This document shows positions 53,424-62,900 of a stretch of 64,000 bases of DNA, piece by piece. Below the pieces are notes generated by a model. That model had not been told where the DNA came from, did not search any database, and saw only the letters and a program-made list of their open reading frames with translations. The translations under genes and the position numbers were made by a program. Every line of letters starts with the position of its first letter. The stretch's first letter is position 1. Source of the DNA: Chloroflexota bacterium (GTDB lineage: Bacteria; Chloroflexota; Anaerolineae; B4-G1); the NCBI GenBank assembly GCA_024232355.1, contig JAAEPW010000406.1:62001-126000 (forward strand), in the 5' to 3' direction.

Positions 53424-54884
53424 ATGTGGCAAACTTATTACACTCCAACCTCTCTCGACGAAGCCCTGCGCCTCCTGGCCGAGCACAGCCAAAAAGCTGA
53501 CGGGCCTCCGGCCCGCATTATCGCCGGAGGTACCGATTTGTTAGTCGAGTTGCAGCGTGGGGTTCGACAGGCTCGCACGCTGATCGACATCACCCGCATC
53601 GGCAAACTGGACCGGGTGGAACTGGACGACAAGGGCATCATCCACATCGGCCCCATGGTAACGCATAACCACGTGATCGCGTCCAAGTTGTTGGTCGAGC
53701 GGGCGTTTCCATTGGTGCAGGCTTGTTGGCAAGTCGGCTCGCCCCAGTTGCGCAATCGGGGCACAGTTGCCGGCAACCTCGCCACCGCGTCCCCTGCCAA
53801 CGACACCATTACGGCACTGCGGGCGACGGGGGCCTGGCTCAAGCTGTCCAGCGTCCGCGGCGAACGCACCCTCACCCTCGCCAACTTTTACCAAGGTGTG
53901 CGCCAAACCGATCTCGCCCCCGACGAAATGATAACCGACATCACCTTCCCGGCACTCGCTCCCAACCAGCGCGGCACCTTTGTAAAATTGGGCCTCCGGC
54001 GCGCGCAAGCCATCGCCATCGTCAATGCAGCCGTCATGCTCACATTTGGCCAGCCGACCAAGCAATCCACCATCACCCACGCGTGCATCACGCTGGGTAG
54101 CGTTGCCCCCACCATTATCCGTGCGCGGGAAGCGGAACGAGTGTTGGCAAGAAAAAAACTAAGTGCGGAAAACATCACCCAAGCTGCCGAACTGGCCGCC
54201 CGTGCCGCCGCCCCCATCGATGACATCCGCGCCGGAGCCGACTACCGCAGCGAGGCGGTACGGGTGTTGGTACACCGTGCCCTTACCGCCCTGACCGACG
54301 GTACCGAGCGAGCCGGATTCCCCTCCGATCCGCCGCTGTTATGGGGACGCACCAGAGGACGCTACCCGCGCCTGGCAGGCAAAACGATACGCCATCGCGA
54401 CCAGGGAGCTGAATCTATCGAATGCACGGTCAATGGAAAAAACGTCGTCGTGCAGGGAGCGGGCGGCAAGACGCTGCTGGCAATGCTGCGCGATGATCTG
54501 GGGCTGACAGGCTCCAAGGAAGGCTGCGCTGAAGGAGAATGTGGGGCTTGCACCGTGTGGATGAACGGCGTCGCAGTGTTGGCCTGCCTGACGCCAGCCC
54601 CCCGTGCCCACGGCACGCAAATCGTCACCGTAGAAGGATTAGCGCGGAGAAAAAAGGGTACAGATACCACGCCCCTACATCCCGTGCAGCAGGCATTCAT
54701 TGATGAAGGAGCCGTCCAGTGTGGCTACTGCACGCCTGGTTTTGTTATGGCCGGCGCCAACCTATTGGACGAAATTCCCCACCCCACCCGTGAACAGATC
54801 ATCGCTGGATTGTCCGGCAACCTGTGTCGCTGTACGGGGTATTATAAAATCGTGCGAGCGATCGAAAAGGCAGCGGAGGTATAA
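53424..54884 (+). CDS. FAD/2Fe-2S fusion subunit of molybdenum hydroxylase, third set
   Basis: This is a 486-residue CoxM-CoxS fusion. FAD domain (about 1-290) with IIAGGTDLLVELQ (about 32-44) and NRGTVAGNLATASPANDT (about 110-127), then its C-terminal subdomain. [2Fe-2S] domain (about 335-486) with CAEGECGAC (about 368), QCGYCTPG (about 432) and CRCTGYY (about 468). The fusion order differs from the other two sets in this island, where the Fe-S domain is joined to the Mo domain. AGGAGC precedes the ATG. Its Mo subunit is at 56619, after an unrelated gene. Confidence 0.9.
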   Translation: MWQTYYTPTSLDEALRLLAEHSQKADGPPARIIAGGTDLLVELQRGVRQARTLIDITRIGKLDRVELDDKGIIHIGPMVTHNHVIASKLLVERAFPLVQACWQVGSPQLRNRGTVAGNLATASPANDTITALRATGAWLKLSSVRGERTLTLANFYQGVRQTDLAPDEMITDITFPALAPNQRGTFVKLGLRRAQAIAIVNAAVMLTFGQPTKQSTITHACITLGSVAPTIIRAREAERVLARKKLSAENITQAAELAARAAAPIDDIRAGADYRSEAVRVLVHRALTALTDGTERAGFPSDPPLLWGRTRGRYPRLAGKTIRHRDQGAESIECTVNGKNVVVQGAGGKTLLAMLRDDLGLTGSKEGCAEGECGACTVWMNGVAVLACLTPAPRAHGTQIVTVEGLARRKKGTDTTPLHPVQQAFIDEGAVQCGYCTPGFVMAGANLLDEIPHPTREQIIAGLSGNLCRCTGYYKIVRAIEKAAEV

Positions 54885-54885
54885 A

Positions 54886-56604
54886 ATGGAACGTACTGTA
54901 CCGACCACCGGCAGCGAAGAGATTCGTCTTTATATGCGCACATATTACTCGCTACTGCGCACCACCGACGAGGTACACATCCAAACTCTCGTCGAAACCC
55001 ATCTGGGAATGGACTCTCTCTTACACGTCAAATCTCGCGAGGATGTCCCCGACGTTGCCGCTCTCATTTATGGTCTGTTGCGGCTCCCGCCCTGCATCAG
55101 GCAGACACAACTGGTCGTGATGGGGCAATCGGAGCGAGTTTTTGCCCGGCGTGGCTACCCGAACGTCGAAAAATGGCAGCCGGTCACGGCAGCCGCCCGC
55201 CGCCGGCGTTCCTTTTTCGATGGCGTGGGGACGCTGGCCGTCTATGTCGCCAGTCTATCCGATATTGACGATTTAATCCCCATATTGACCGCTTTCCAGA
55301 TCGAGTGGAACAAGATGCACCTCCGGTTGCAAAGCTCTTCACTGTTGGGTGATCTAGAGACTTGTACAGCCGATGGTCGGCCTATTGATGATGACCTTTG
55401 TGACCGTCTGGGTGACACGTTGGGCATCTCTACCAGCGATATGGATCAGCTAAAAGCTGTTTTGCGCCAAGATCTCCCGGCAACGTTTCTCGATATCGGG
55501 CAGCACCGGAAGCGAATAGCAGTCCGACTCCTGGCCGGTTCTCGTGTCGAATACCGCAAGGCTACCCAAGACTGGTGGGAGCACATTGACGACAACATCT
55601 CTTTTGACCCGGACGAGCGCCCCATTTACTTTATCTCCAGCAACCCTCACAGCGTGGTCAATATGCTGTCCGGTTTCGCCCTCAGGAAAGAAAAAGAGTT
55701 GATTCATTTCCTGCACGAGGGCGGCGACACCAGCTTGCAAACCGAGTACGCCGACATCCAGGCCCAGTCGGTGCCCAGCAACCGCGAGAACTTTTTATAC
55801 TATGTGCTCAAGAAATACCTCCAGACGCCTCAGGGAAAACAAGCCTGGGAGCAACGGGAGAAGGAAGAGACGCTGTGCGGCATTCAACACATTAACAGCC
55901 ACCACGTCTTTGACGTCGCCGCGCAGATCGTCGAGTTGCGCGCCCTGCGCCCCGACTGGCTCGATCCTCGCCTGCACATTCCGGGCATTGAGCGCATCAT
56001 CCAAAGCGACGCCATTATCCTCAACATTGACTATCCATTGGGAATGGGAGCTTATCATATTCTCTCTCAAATCGCCGCCAGCGTGGACTCGTTCCGAGGG
56101 GTCTATATTTTGGGAAAGGCGGCCACGCTCAACGGGCGCATTGGCGACGTGATGATCCCCAACGTTATCCACGACGAACACTCTCGCAACACGTACATGT
56201 TTAACAACGTCTTTACCGCCGCTCACGTGCGCCCTCATTTGGTATATGGTGCTGCGCTGGATAACCAAAAGTCGATCAGCGTGCGCGGCACCTTTTTGCA
56301 GAACCAACGCTATATGGGCGTCTTTTACCACGAAGGGTACACCGATATCGAGATGGAGGCCGGGCCGTACCTGTCCGCAGTGTACGAGGCGATGCGCCCG
56401 CGCCGCTATCCTACGGATGAAGTCGTCAACCTGTATCCGATTCCGTTTGACATTGGCATCATCCACTATGCCTCTGATACGCCGTTCAGCAAGGGGAAGA
56501 ATCTGGGAGCGCAACACCTCTCCTACTTTGGAATGGATCCCACCTACGCGGCCACTGTCGCTATCCTGCGGCGCATCCTGGAATTGGAGGTCAACAGAAT
56601 TTGA
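54886..56604 (+). CDS. Unrecognised protein, C-terminus nucleoside-phosphorylase-like
   Basis: This is a 572-residue protein I cannot assign firmly (possibly DUF6909-like). The N-terminal half is mixed alpha/beta without known motif. The last 190 residues read like a nucleoside-phosphorylase fold: a strand-Gly-Lys motif VYILGKAATLNGRIGDVMIPNVI (about 405-427) recalls the G-S/A-A-G...GDVVVP element, and EGYTDIEMEAGPYLSAVYEA (about 485-504) recalls the substrate-binding V-D-M-E. It starts two bases after the FAD/Fe-S stop and overlaps or abuts the Mo subunit, so it is an integral operon member. A nucleoside or nucleobase substrate would fit. Confidence 0.6.
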   Translation: MERTVPTTGSEEIRLYMRTYYSLLRTTDEVHIQTLVETHLGMDSLLHVKSREDVPDVAALIYGLLRLPPCIRQTQLVVMGQSERVFARRGYPNVEKWQPVTAAARRRRSFFDGVGTLAVYVASLSDIDDLIPILTAFQIEWNKMHLRLQSSSLLGDLETCTADGRPIDDDLCDRLGDTLGISTSDMDQLKAVLRQDLPATFLDIGQHRKRIAVRLLAGSRVEYRKATQDWWEHIDDNISFDPDERPIYFISSNPHSVVNMLSGFALRKEKELIHFLHEGGDTSLQTEYADIQAQSVPSNRENFLYYVLKKYLQTPQGKQAWEQREKEETLCGIQHINSHHVFDVAAQIVELRALRPDWLDPRLHIPGIERIIQSDAIILNIDYPLGMGAYHILSQIAASVDSFRGVYILGKAATLNGRIGDVMIPNVIHDEHSRNTYMFNNVFTAAHVRPHLVYGAALDNQKSISVRGTFLQNQRYMGVFYHEGYTDIEMEAGPYLSAVYEAMRPRRYPTDEVVNLYPIPFDIGIIHYASDTPFSKGKNLGAQHLSYFGMDPTYAATVAILRRILELEVNRI

Positions 56605-56618
56605 ACGAGAAAGAATCT

Positions 56619-58847
56619 ATGACAAGCATTGTCGGTCAACCCATCACCCGCGTGGACGCCCGCGCCAAAGTCACAGGAGAGGCAAAATATCCCGGCGACA
56701 TCACAATGGAGCACATGCTCCACGCCAAAATCCTGTTCGCCGGACGCCCCCACGCCCGTGTCCTCAGCATCGACACAAGCGAGGCCAAGACCGTGCCAGG
56801 AGTTGTCGACATCTTTACGGCTCAGGACGTGCCGGTTAACGAATATGGCTTGCAGACGCCAGATCAACCGGTGTTGTGCGGCCCCGGCTCCTCCAAGCCC
56901 GGTGCTGACGTGGTACGCTTTGTTGGCGACCAGGTAGCGCTGGTAGTTGCCGAGACCGAGCGCGCCGCCGCCCGCGCCCGCGACCTGATCCACGTCGAAT
57001 ACGAGGACCTGTCCCTGGTACTCGACCCGTTGGAGGCCCTCAAACCCAACGCCCCCCAACTCCATCCCCACCGGCAGCCCAGCGACATTCACCCGGAACT
57101 GTGTACCGAAGGAAACCTCATCAGTCACCACCAGATTCGCAAAGGGGACGTGGAGGCGGCCTGGAACCAGGCCGACGTAATCGTCGAGAGCGAGTGCCGC
57201 ACACCTGCTCAAGAACACGCCTACCTGCAACCAGAAGCTGGCTTAGCCTACATAGACGATCAAGGCCGGGTGACGGTGGTGGTAGCTGGGCAATGGACGT
57301 GGGAAGATCAGCAAGCCATCGCTCACTCGCTGGGCATCCCGCCGGAACAGGTTCGCGTGATCTACCCGGCCATCGGCGGGGCTTTTGGCGGGCGCGAGGA
57401 CATGTCGGTGCAAATCGTGCTGGCCCTGGCAGTCCAAAAATTACGGCGTCCTGTCAAAATTGTTTGGAGTCGTGAGGAATCCATCATCGGTCACTGCAAA
57501 CGTCACCCTATGTGGATTCGGTCCAAGTGGGGAGCGACCCGCGAGGGTAAACTGATCGCGGCAGAAGCGCAGGTGGTAGCCGACGGTGGAGCCTATTGCT
57601 ATACCACCAACAAGGTGCTTGGCAATTGTGCCGTCACCTGTACCGGCCCCTACGAGATCCCCAACGTCAAGGTAGACGTGGACGGCGTCTATACCAACAA
57701 CCTGCCCAGCGGAGCCTTTCGAGGCTTTGGCTCGCCACAGGGCATTTTTGCCGCCGAGACACAGATGAACAAACTGGCGCAAGCATTAAAGATGGATCCG
57801 GTCGAACTCCGGCTAAAGAATTTGCTGCGCGAGGACAGCCTGACCGCAATGGGCACTCCACTTCCTGGAGGCGTCAGCTTGGTAGATGTGACCGAACAAT
57901 GCGCACGTGCTGCGGGCTGGCAAAAAACCTTTCATGGGTGGAAAAAACCATCCACGCGCAACGGCATCGGCATCGCCGTTGCTTTCAAAAACATTGGTTT
58001 TTCATTTGGCTACCAGGAGAACTGCTGGGCAAAAGTCGAGTTGCAGGGCGAGGCGGAAATCGAGGAAGCGGTGGTCTATATTGGCAGCGCCGAGGTGGGG
58101 CAGGGCACGCACATCGCCATTCACCAGATGGCTGCGGAGGCGCTGGACCTGCCGTTTGAACGAGTTCGCTTGGTCGCTTCAGACACCAACACCAGCCCCG
58201 GCAGCTCTGGCTCGGTCTCGGCATCACGGATGACGTTCATGTCCGGCAACGCGGTCCGGGGAGCGGCGGCGCAGGCACTGGAACAATGGCACGCTGAAGA
58301 ACGTCCCGCCATCGCCGAGTACGTGTACCTGGCCCCCAAAACTACACCCTTTGACGCCGAGACCGGTCACGGCGTCCCCAACCTGGCCTACGGTTACGTC
58401 GCCCAAGCGGTGGAGACGCAAGTAGACACCGAAACCGGCGAGTTGCGCATCCTGCGCGTCATCTGCGCCAATGACGTGGGCAAAGCGATCAATCCACAAC
58501 AGATCGAAGGACAGATCGAGGGAGCCACGGTGCAAGCAATAGGCTGGGCCACGTGCGAAAATCTAATCACCGAGGGCGGCCACGTACTGACGCCGTATCT
58601 CAGCACCTATTTGATACCCACTATCTGTGACATACCAGAACAGACCGAGTCCATCATCATCGAGAACCCCGATCCACGTGGACCGTGGGGCGCGCGCGGG
58701 ATGGGCGAGATGCCCTTTATCCCCTTGGCCCCAGCCCTAGTCGCCGCCATCCACGATGCCACGGGTGTCTGGTTCGACGAGCTGCCGTTGACGCCGGAGC
58801 GGGTGTTGCGAGGGTTAAAAAGACCCCATAAAGATCCAACGAATTGA
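56619..58847 (+). CDS. Molybdopterin-binding subunit, third hydroxylase set
   Basis: This is a 742-residue CoxL/XdhA-type molybdopterin subunit without Fe-S domain. GGAFGGRED (about 252), GAFRGFG (about 364), GQGTHIAIHQ (about 490) and PWGARGMGEMP with catalytic Glu (about 690) are present. ATG 56619 has GAGAAAG upstream; TTG 56601 overlapping the previous gene is the alternative. It pairs with the FAD/Fe-S fusion at 53424. Substrate unknown; purine or nicotinate-like heterocycles are typical. This is the last gene of the island. Confidence 0.9.
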   Translation: MTSIVGQPITRVDARAKVTGEAKYPGDITMEHMLHAKILFAGRPHARVLSIDTSEAKTVPGVVDIFTAQDVPVNEYGLQTPDQPVLCGPGSSKPGADVVRFVGDQVALVVAETERAAARARDLIHVEYEDLSLVLDPLEALKPNAPQLHPHRQPSDIHPELCTEGNLISHHQIRKGDVEAAWNQADVIVESECRTPAQEHAYLQPEAGLAYIDDQGRVTVVVAGQWTWEDQQAIAHSLGIPPEQVRVIYPAIGGAFGGREDMSVQIVLALAVQKLRRPVKIVWSREESIIGHCKRHPMWIRSKWGATREGKLIAAEAQVVADGGAYCYTTNKVLGNCAVTCTGPYEIPNVKVDVDGVYTNNLPSGAFRGFGSPQGIFAAETQMNKLAQALKMDPVELRLKNLLREDSLTAMGTPLPGGVSLVDVTEQCARAAGWQKTFHGWKKPSTRNGIGIAVAFKNIGFSFGYQENCWAKVELQGEAEIEEAVVYIGSAEVGQGTHIAIHQMAAEALDLPFERVRLVASDTNTSPGSSGSVSASRMTFMSGNAVRGAAAQALEQWHAEERPAIAEYVYLAPKTTPFDAETGHGVPNLAYGYVAQAVETQVDTETGELRILRVICANDVGKAINPQQIEGQIEGATVQAIGWATCENLITEGGHVLTPYLSTYLIPTICDIPEQTESIIIENPDPRGPWGARGMGEMPFIPLAPALVAAIHDATGVWFDELPLTPERVLRGLKRPHKDPTN

Positions 58848-58869
58848 TCAATTTTTGTTGAATCTGGCG

Positions 58870-58898
58870 TTGCAAGAAACGTCGCTTTACAGTACAAT
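58870..58898 (+). promoter_or_regulatory. Promoter of the DnaA-N-like gene
   Basis: TTGCAA (58870) and TACAAT (58893) are separated by 17 bases, 19 bases before the ATG at 58918, with CGGAGG between. Confidence 0.55.
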
Positions 58899-58917
58899 CA
58901 TCCTCGGAGGTGGGGCC

Positions 58918-59838
58918 ATGACAAATAGACTGTTTGACAATCCATACGACGGGTCTACGTTGATCCGAAATGTTATTTTTGACCAAATTCTGCCAGTGTT
59001 ATCATCCGATGGGTGGAAGGTGCTTTGTGTGGCGATCCGTCAGGCGTGGGGAGGGCGAGAGGATGGATCATCCGATGGACAAAGCGAGCGTGTTCTGAGC
59101 ATCTCTCAATTTATGGAGAAAACGGGCATCGAGGAGCAAGTTGCGATTGAACAAGCCATCAAAGAGTGCGTGGATGCCCGTTATCTGATACAGGGTCAAG
59201 CAGATTTGGATGCTTATGCGCTCAACATCGAGTTCGAGCCTGGTGCTCCAGTTACCGAGGCTGAACCGGTGGCAGATGATATACCTCTTGATCCCGATGA
59301 GGAACGCGCACTTCAAACGCTATTGGATTTTGGACGCGAGATGCAAGTCGAGCCCGACTTGGCGGCAGTACGCGAGGCAGTGATAAAGAGCGATGCCGAC
59401 GCGGTGTTGGCCTGGATTGAGATGGGGCGAGGGATGGTCAACTTGGAGATGGGGGTTCGCTTCCAAACGGTCGTGGCGCGACTGCTCGATCAGGTGCCTC
59501 CCATTCCCCTGGCGATGCTCGAAATGGAGGAATACGTACCTGTCGCTCTAAAAGAGACGACAGATGAAGACAGTCCATCAGAACCGAATGACCTCAAAGC
59601 ACACGAACTATGGCAAGCCACCCTCAAAGAGTTGCGGTCACAGATGAGAAAGAGCAAGTTCAAGTGGCTAAAACCGACACGAGGAATTGGGTTGGCAGAC
59701 GGTGTACTGACAGTTGCAGTACCCAACGAACGAATAAAGGAATGGATAGAGACTGGGGTGTTTGCGACAAACATCATAGAGACGCTAGAAGCAACATCCG
59801 CCGAGCCGGTTACGTTGACGTTGGTCGCGAAAAAGTGA
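58918..59838 (+). CDS. Winged-helix protein with DnaA-N-like C-terminal domain
   Basis: This is a 306-residue protein. The N-terminus (about 1-95) resembles replication-organiser/RepO-type winged helices: WKVLCVAIRQAWGG followed by an LSISQFMEKTGIEEQVAIEQAIKE-like helix-turn-helix. An acidic linker follows. The last 75 residues look like DnaA domain I: LWQATLKELRS, FKWLKPTRGIGLADGVLTV and AVPNERIKEWIE. There is no AAA+ domain. The start ATG 58918 has CGGAGG upstream and its own promoter. It might be a replication-adaptor remnant of a mobile element or a domestic regulator; uncertain. Confidence 0.6.
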   Translation: MTNRLFDNPYDGSTLIRNVIFDQILPVLSSDGWKVLCVAIRQAWGGREDGSSDGQSERVLSISQFMEKTGIEEQVAIEQAIKECVDARYLIQGQADLDAYALNIEFEPGAPVTEAEPVADDIPLDPDEERALQTLLDFGREMQVEPDLAAVREAVIKSDADAVLAWIEMGRGMVNLEMGVRFQTVVARLLDQVPPIPLAMLEMEEYVPVALKETTDEDSPSEPNDLKAHELWQATLKELRSQMRKSKFKWLKPTRGIGLADGVLTVAVPNERIKEWIETGVFATNIIETLEATSAEPVTLTLVAKK

Positions 59839-59868
59839 TTTGGGCATGTTTTGCTCAAGACTCGGTTC

Positions 59869-59915
59869 GTAGTGAGCGCTTTATCGCCGTGAAAACGCGC
59901 TAAAGCGCTCACTAC
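59869..59915. repeat. 15-bp perfect inverted repeat between convergent genes
   Basis: GTAGTGAGCGCTTTA (59869) and its exact complement at 59901 enclose 17 bases. It lies midway between convergent stops at 59838 and 59949. There is no T-run on either side. Confidence 0.7.
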
Positions 59916-59948
59916 AAACCCCTTCTCAAAACACCCCCATTTGATTTA

Positions 59949-62900
59949 TCACCATCCCGCCAACCAGGACATGGACAGGGTCAATATCTCGCCGCTGGAA
60001 GTCAAGCGATCCAGCTCAACGGCATCGGCGGTGTCGTCGGATGAGTAGGATTCTAGCTCGGCCTCGTCCCACCTAAACTTGAGCGCTGGAATATTGGCCT
60101 CATCGAACGAGCGATGCCACCCGTCGATATCGTTTTGACGCCACACCCGCCGGTCTAATTTGGCAGCCCCCGCCTCGATGCGCTGAATCAACGCGAGATC
60201 GTGCTCTTGCCCACCCTGGAACATCAGCTTGTAGCCTCGTCCCCCCGCGATACTGTCCAGCGCAATAACGCCCACAGTGCGAGTGAGGGGAATGACCGGA
60301 TTGGTCAAATAGTAAGCGACACCGGCGCTATCCAGTTCTTCTGCACCCCAGGCAGCAAAGATCACGCTGCGAGCCGGACGATATCCCGTCGATTGCCACA
60401 CCCGCGCCATCTCTAGCATCGCCGCTACACCAGATGCGTTCTGGTTCGCACCGGGAAAGTAAAAGCCGTTTGGCGACCGACCGATGTGGTCATAGTGTGC
60501 GCCGACGATGAGCACCTCGTGGGCCAAATTGGGATCGCTTCCCGGCAGCAAGCCCAAGACATTGGCAGTGAGCGTAGTGGTGATCGGGCGCGGGAGATTT
60601 TGTCGCATCTGTACACCCAAGGGAAGGGCTGGTGGCGCAGAGGCCAGATCCTCAAGGTCTATCCCTTCCAATTGCTCCAGCAAAGTTTCAAAGGCGGATT
60701 CGGTAATCTGCATCACAGGGATAACGATCTCTGGCCCCGGATCGGATTGGATGTACGCTGTCTGCAGAATATCAGCGCCCGTGTCGGTGACGACGATCAG
60801 CCCTCCGGCTCCGTGCTCTTGCAGTTGCGCGGCACGGCGGTCGAGAGACATCATGTCTCCCGAGTCTTGCTCAACGACCACGGCTCCGTCAAAATACATC
60901 TCTGCCAAATCCTCAGCGTTTACCCACACCAATTCCCCTTCAATGATGCCTCTCCCGGCGCTTTCCACAAAGTCTTGGCGATAGATAAATTCGTACAACA
61001 TCGTGCCATCGGCATCCAACAGGGTGAGATCGGGCACAGTGGTGAGGTGGGTGTAGGAAATGGGGAATTGTTGCAAATAGCTCCGTTCACCCGTCATCAC
61101 CGCTGTTCCTGTCAAAAGGTCGCCATACGGTTCCAACCCCAAGGCAGCAAACTGCTCAACAACGTAATCTACAGCCAAGTTTGCTCCTGGCGATCCGGCC
61201 TGCCGCCCATCGAGTTCGGGGCTGGCGAGGACAGTGACATGAGCCAACGCACGCTCGGCATCAAAACTTTGAGCCAACGAAACCAAATTGTCTGGCACCT
61301 CGCTGGTGAGTGCATACTCTTGCCACTCGGCCAGGAAAGAATCCGGAGACACATTCAGAGCAGTCTGCAGGTTAGCAGACGTATCGTCCGTCTGAGCGAT
61401 GAACTGGCGCAACCCCACCAATCCATACCGCTCGACGATAAAAGAGACCAGAGACCAAGATTGAGCGTAGAAAAGCTCGGTCTGGTCATCCGGCACATCC
61501 ACCAACGATGGCATATCGAATAACGAAAACTCGACGTGACGACGCACCGCATCTTGCACGATGGAGGAATACCTCGCAGCCATTCGGTGAGCGCCCAACG
61601 GCAGCACACGACCGACCTCGAAATCGGTGATCCCCTCGTACAGCCAACGCTCCTCGGTACCTAAAGAAGCAAGTCCCTGCGCAAAAAGTATCTGGCGACT
61701 CAATTCACGGGCGATACTAGCATCCATATTGTCCTGCACTTGGAGCTTGATCGCCTCGCCTGGCTTGGTCCAACTGTTCACCTGATCAGACAAAGAGAGC
61801 AAGATGGATGCGCGGAAAAGCCCGGGATCGTCGTAGAGCTTGATCTCTTGGGGCAGCCGGGGTATCGCATCCAGATCTACGGTCACTTGAGCATAGGTCA
61901 CCTCTGCCAGATCGAGAATATGCTGCACCGAGGCGGTGTCGTGGTTGTTTGCATTATACTTGACGACAAAGTGCTCACTGACAAGTTCGTCCCAGGCCAC
62001 GCCTGCATAGAGCCAACGGCTGCCGACCCGCGTGAAACGAGCACGATAGTTGACAAGGCTCGATTGCCCATCGGAGAGCACGGTTTGGACGATCAACGTG
62101 ACCTCTGCCTCATTTGTGTTCTCATCAGGCCCGCCCGGCGACCATCCGACGACCAAGCCCTTGGCAGAATAAGTGACAACAGGATAATCGGTCCGGTCAG
62201 CGAACCAGTTGCGCTCCTCGGCGCGCAAGACAGAATCGTCTGGGGTGACGGTGGATAACAACGCATTCACGTCTCCCTCGTGCACAGCCTCAACGCGGTC
62301 AGCGATGTTGGCCAGGATTGCATTGGCATCAGCGCGCAAGGAATTGATCCGATCGGCCCGCCAAGCAAACTCGAATTGGGTCGACGATATCCCCAACGCT
62401 TGTTTAAAGACGTCTGTCTCAGAGTCATCCCAGGCAGCAAACAGGGCACGCAGACCGTCGGCGCCATAGGTATCGAGTAGGTACTCGACGGCACTCCACG
62501 AGTAGGCACGCAGCGCCTGGGCCTGCGGATTTGGCAAACCGCTTATGCTTGGAAATTCGAGCAGGGGAGTCAAGACATTTGTGTCAACAATGAGGGAAAG
62601 ATACTCTCGCGCAGCATTGTCCTTGTAATAAAGAGTCATCCCTTCACGCAGCCAAGTCGCACTCTGCCCCTCATTTTCCAGAAAAGGTGTGTCGAGCGGC
62701 AAGCCCATTTGGCTGAGGGTCAAGTTAACCAGGGCAGGCGTGATAGGCCAGCCCCAGGCGATCTCGGCCAATCCCGCCGACGAGGCCAGCCAACTCTCCT
62801 CTTGGGAGGTGGGGGAATCTGCCGGGCGAGCAACGGCCTGCATCGTGGCAGCATCGGGGTAATAGACAATGCGTGTGCCGGTGATGGGTGAAAATCCCAG

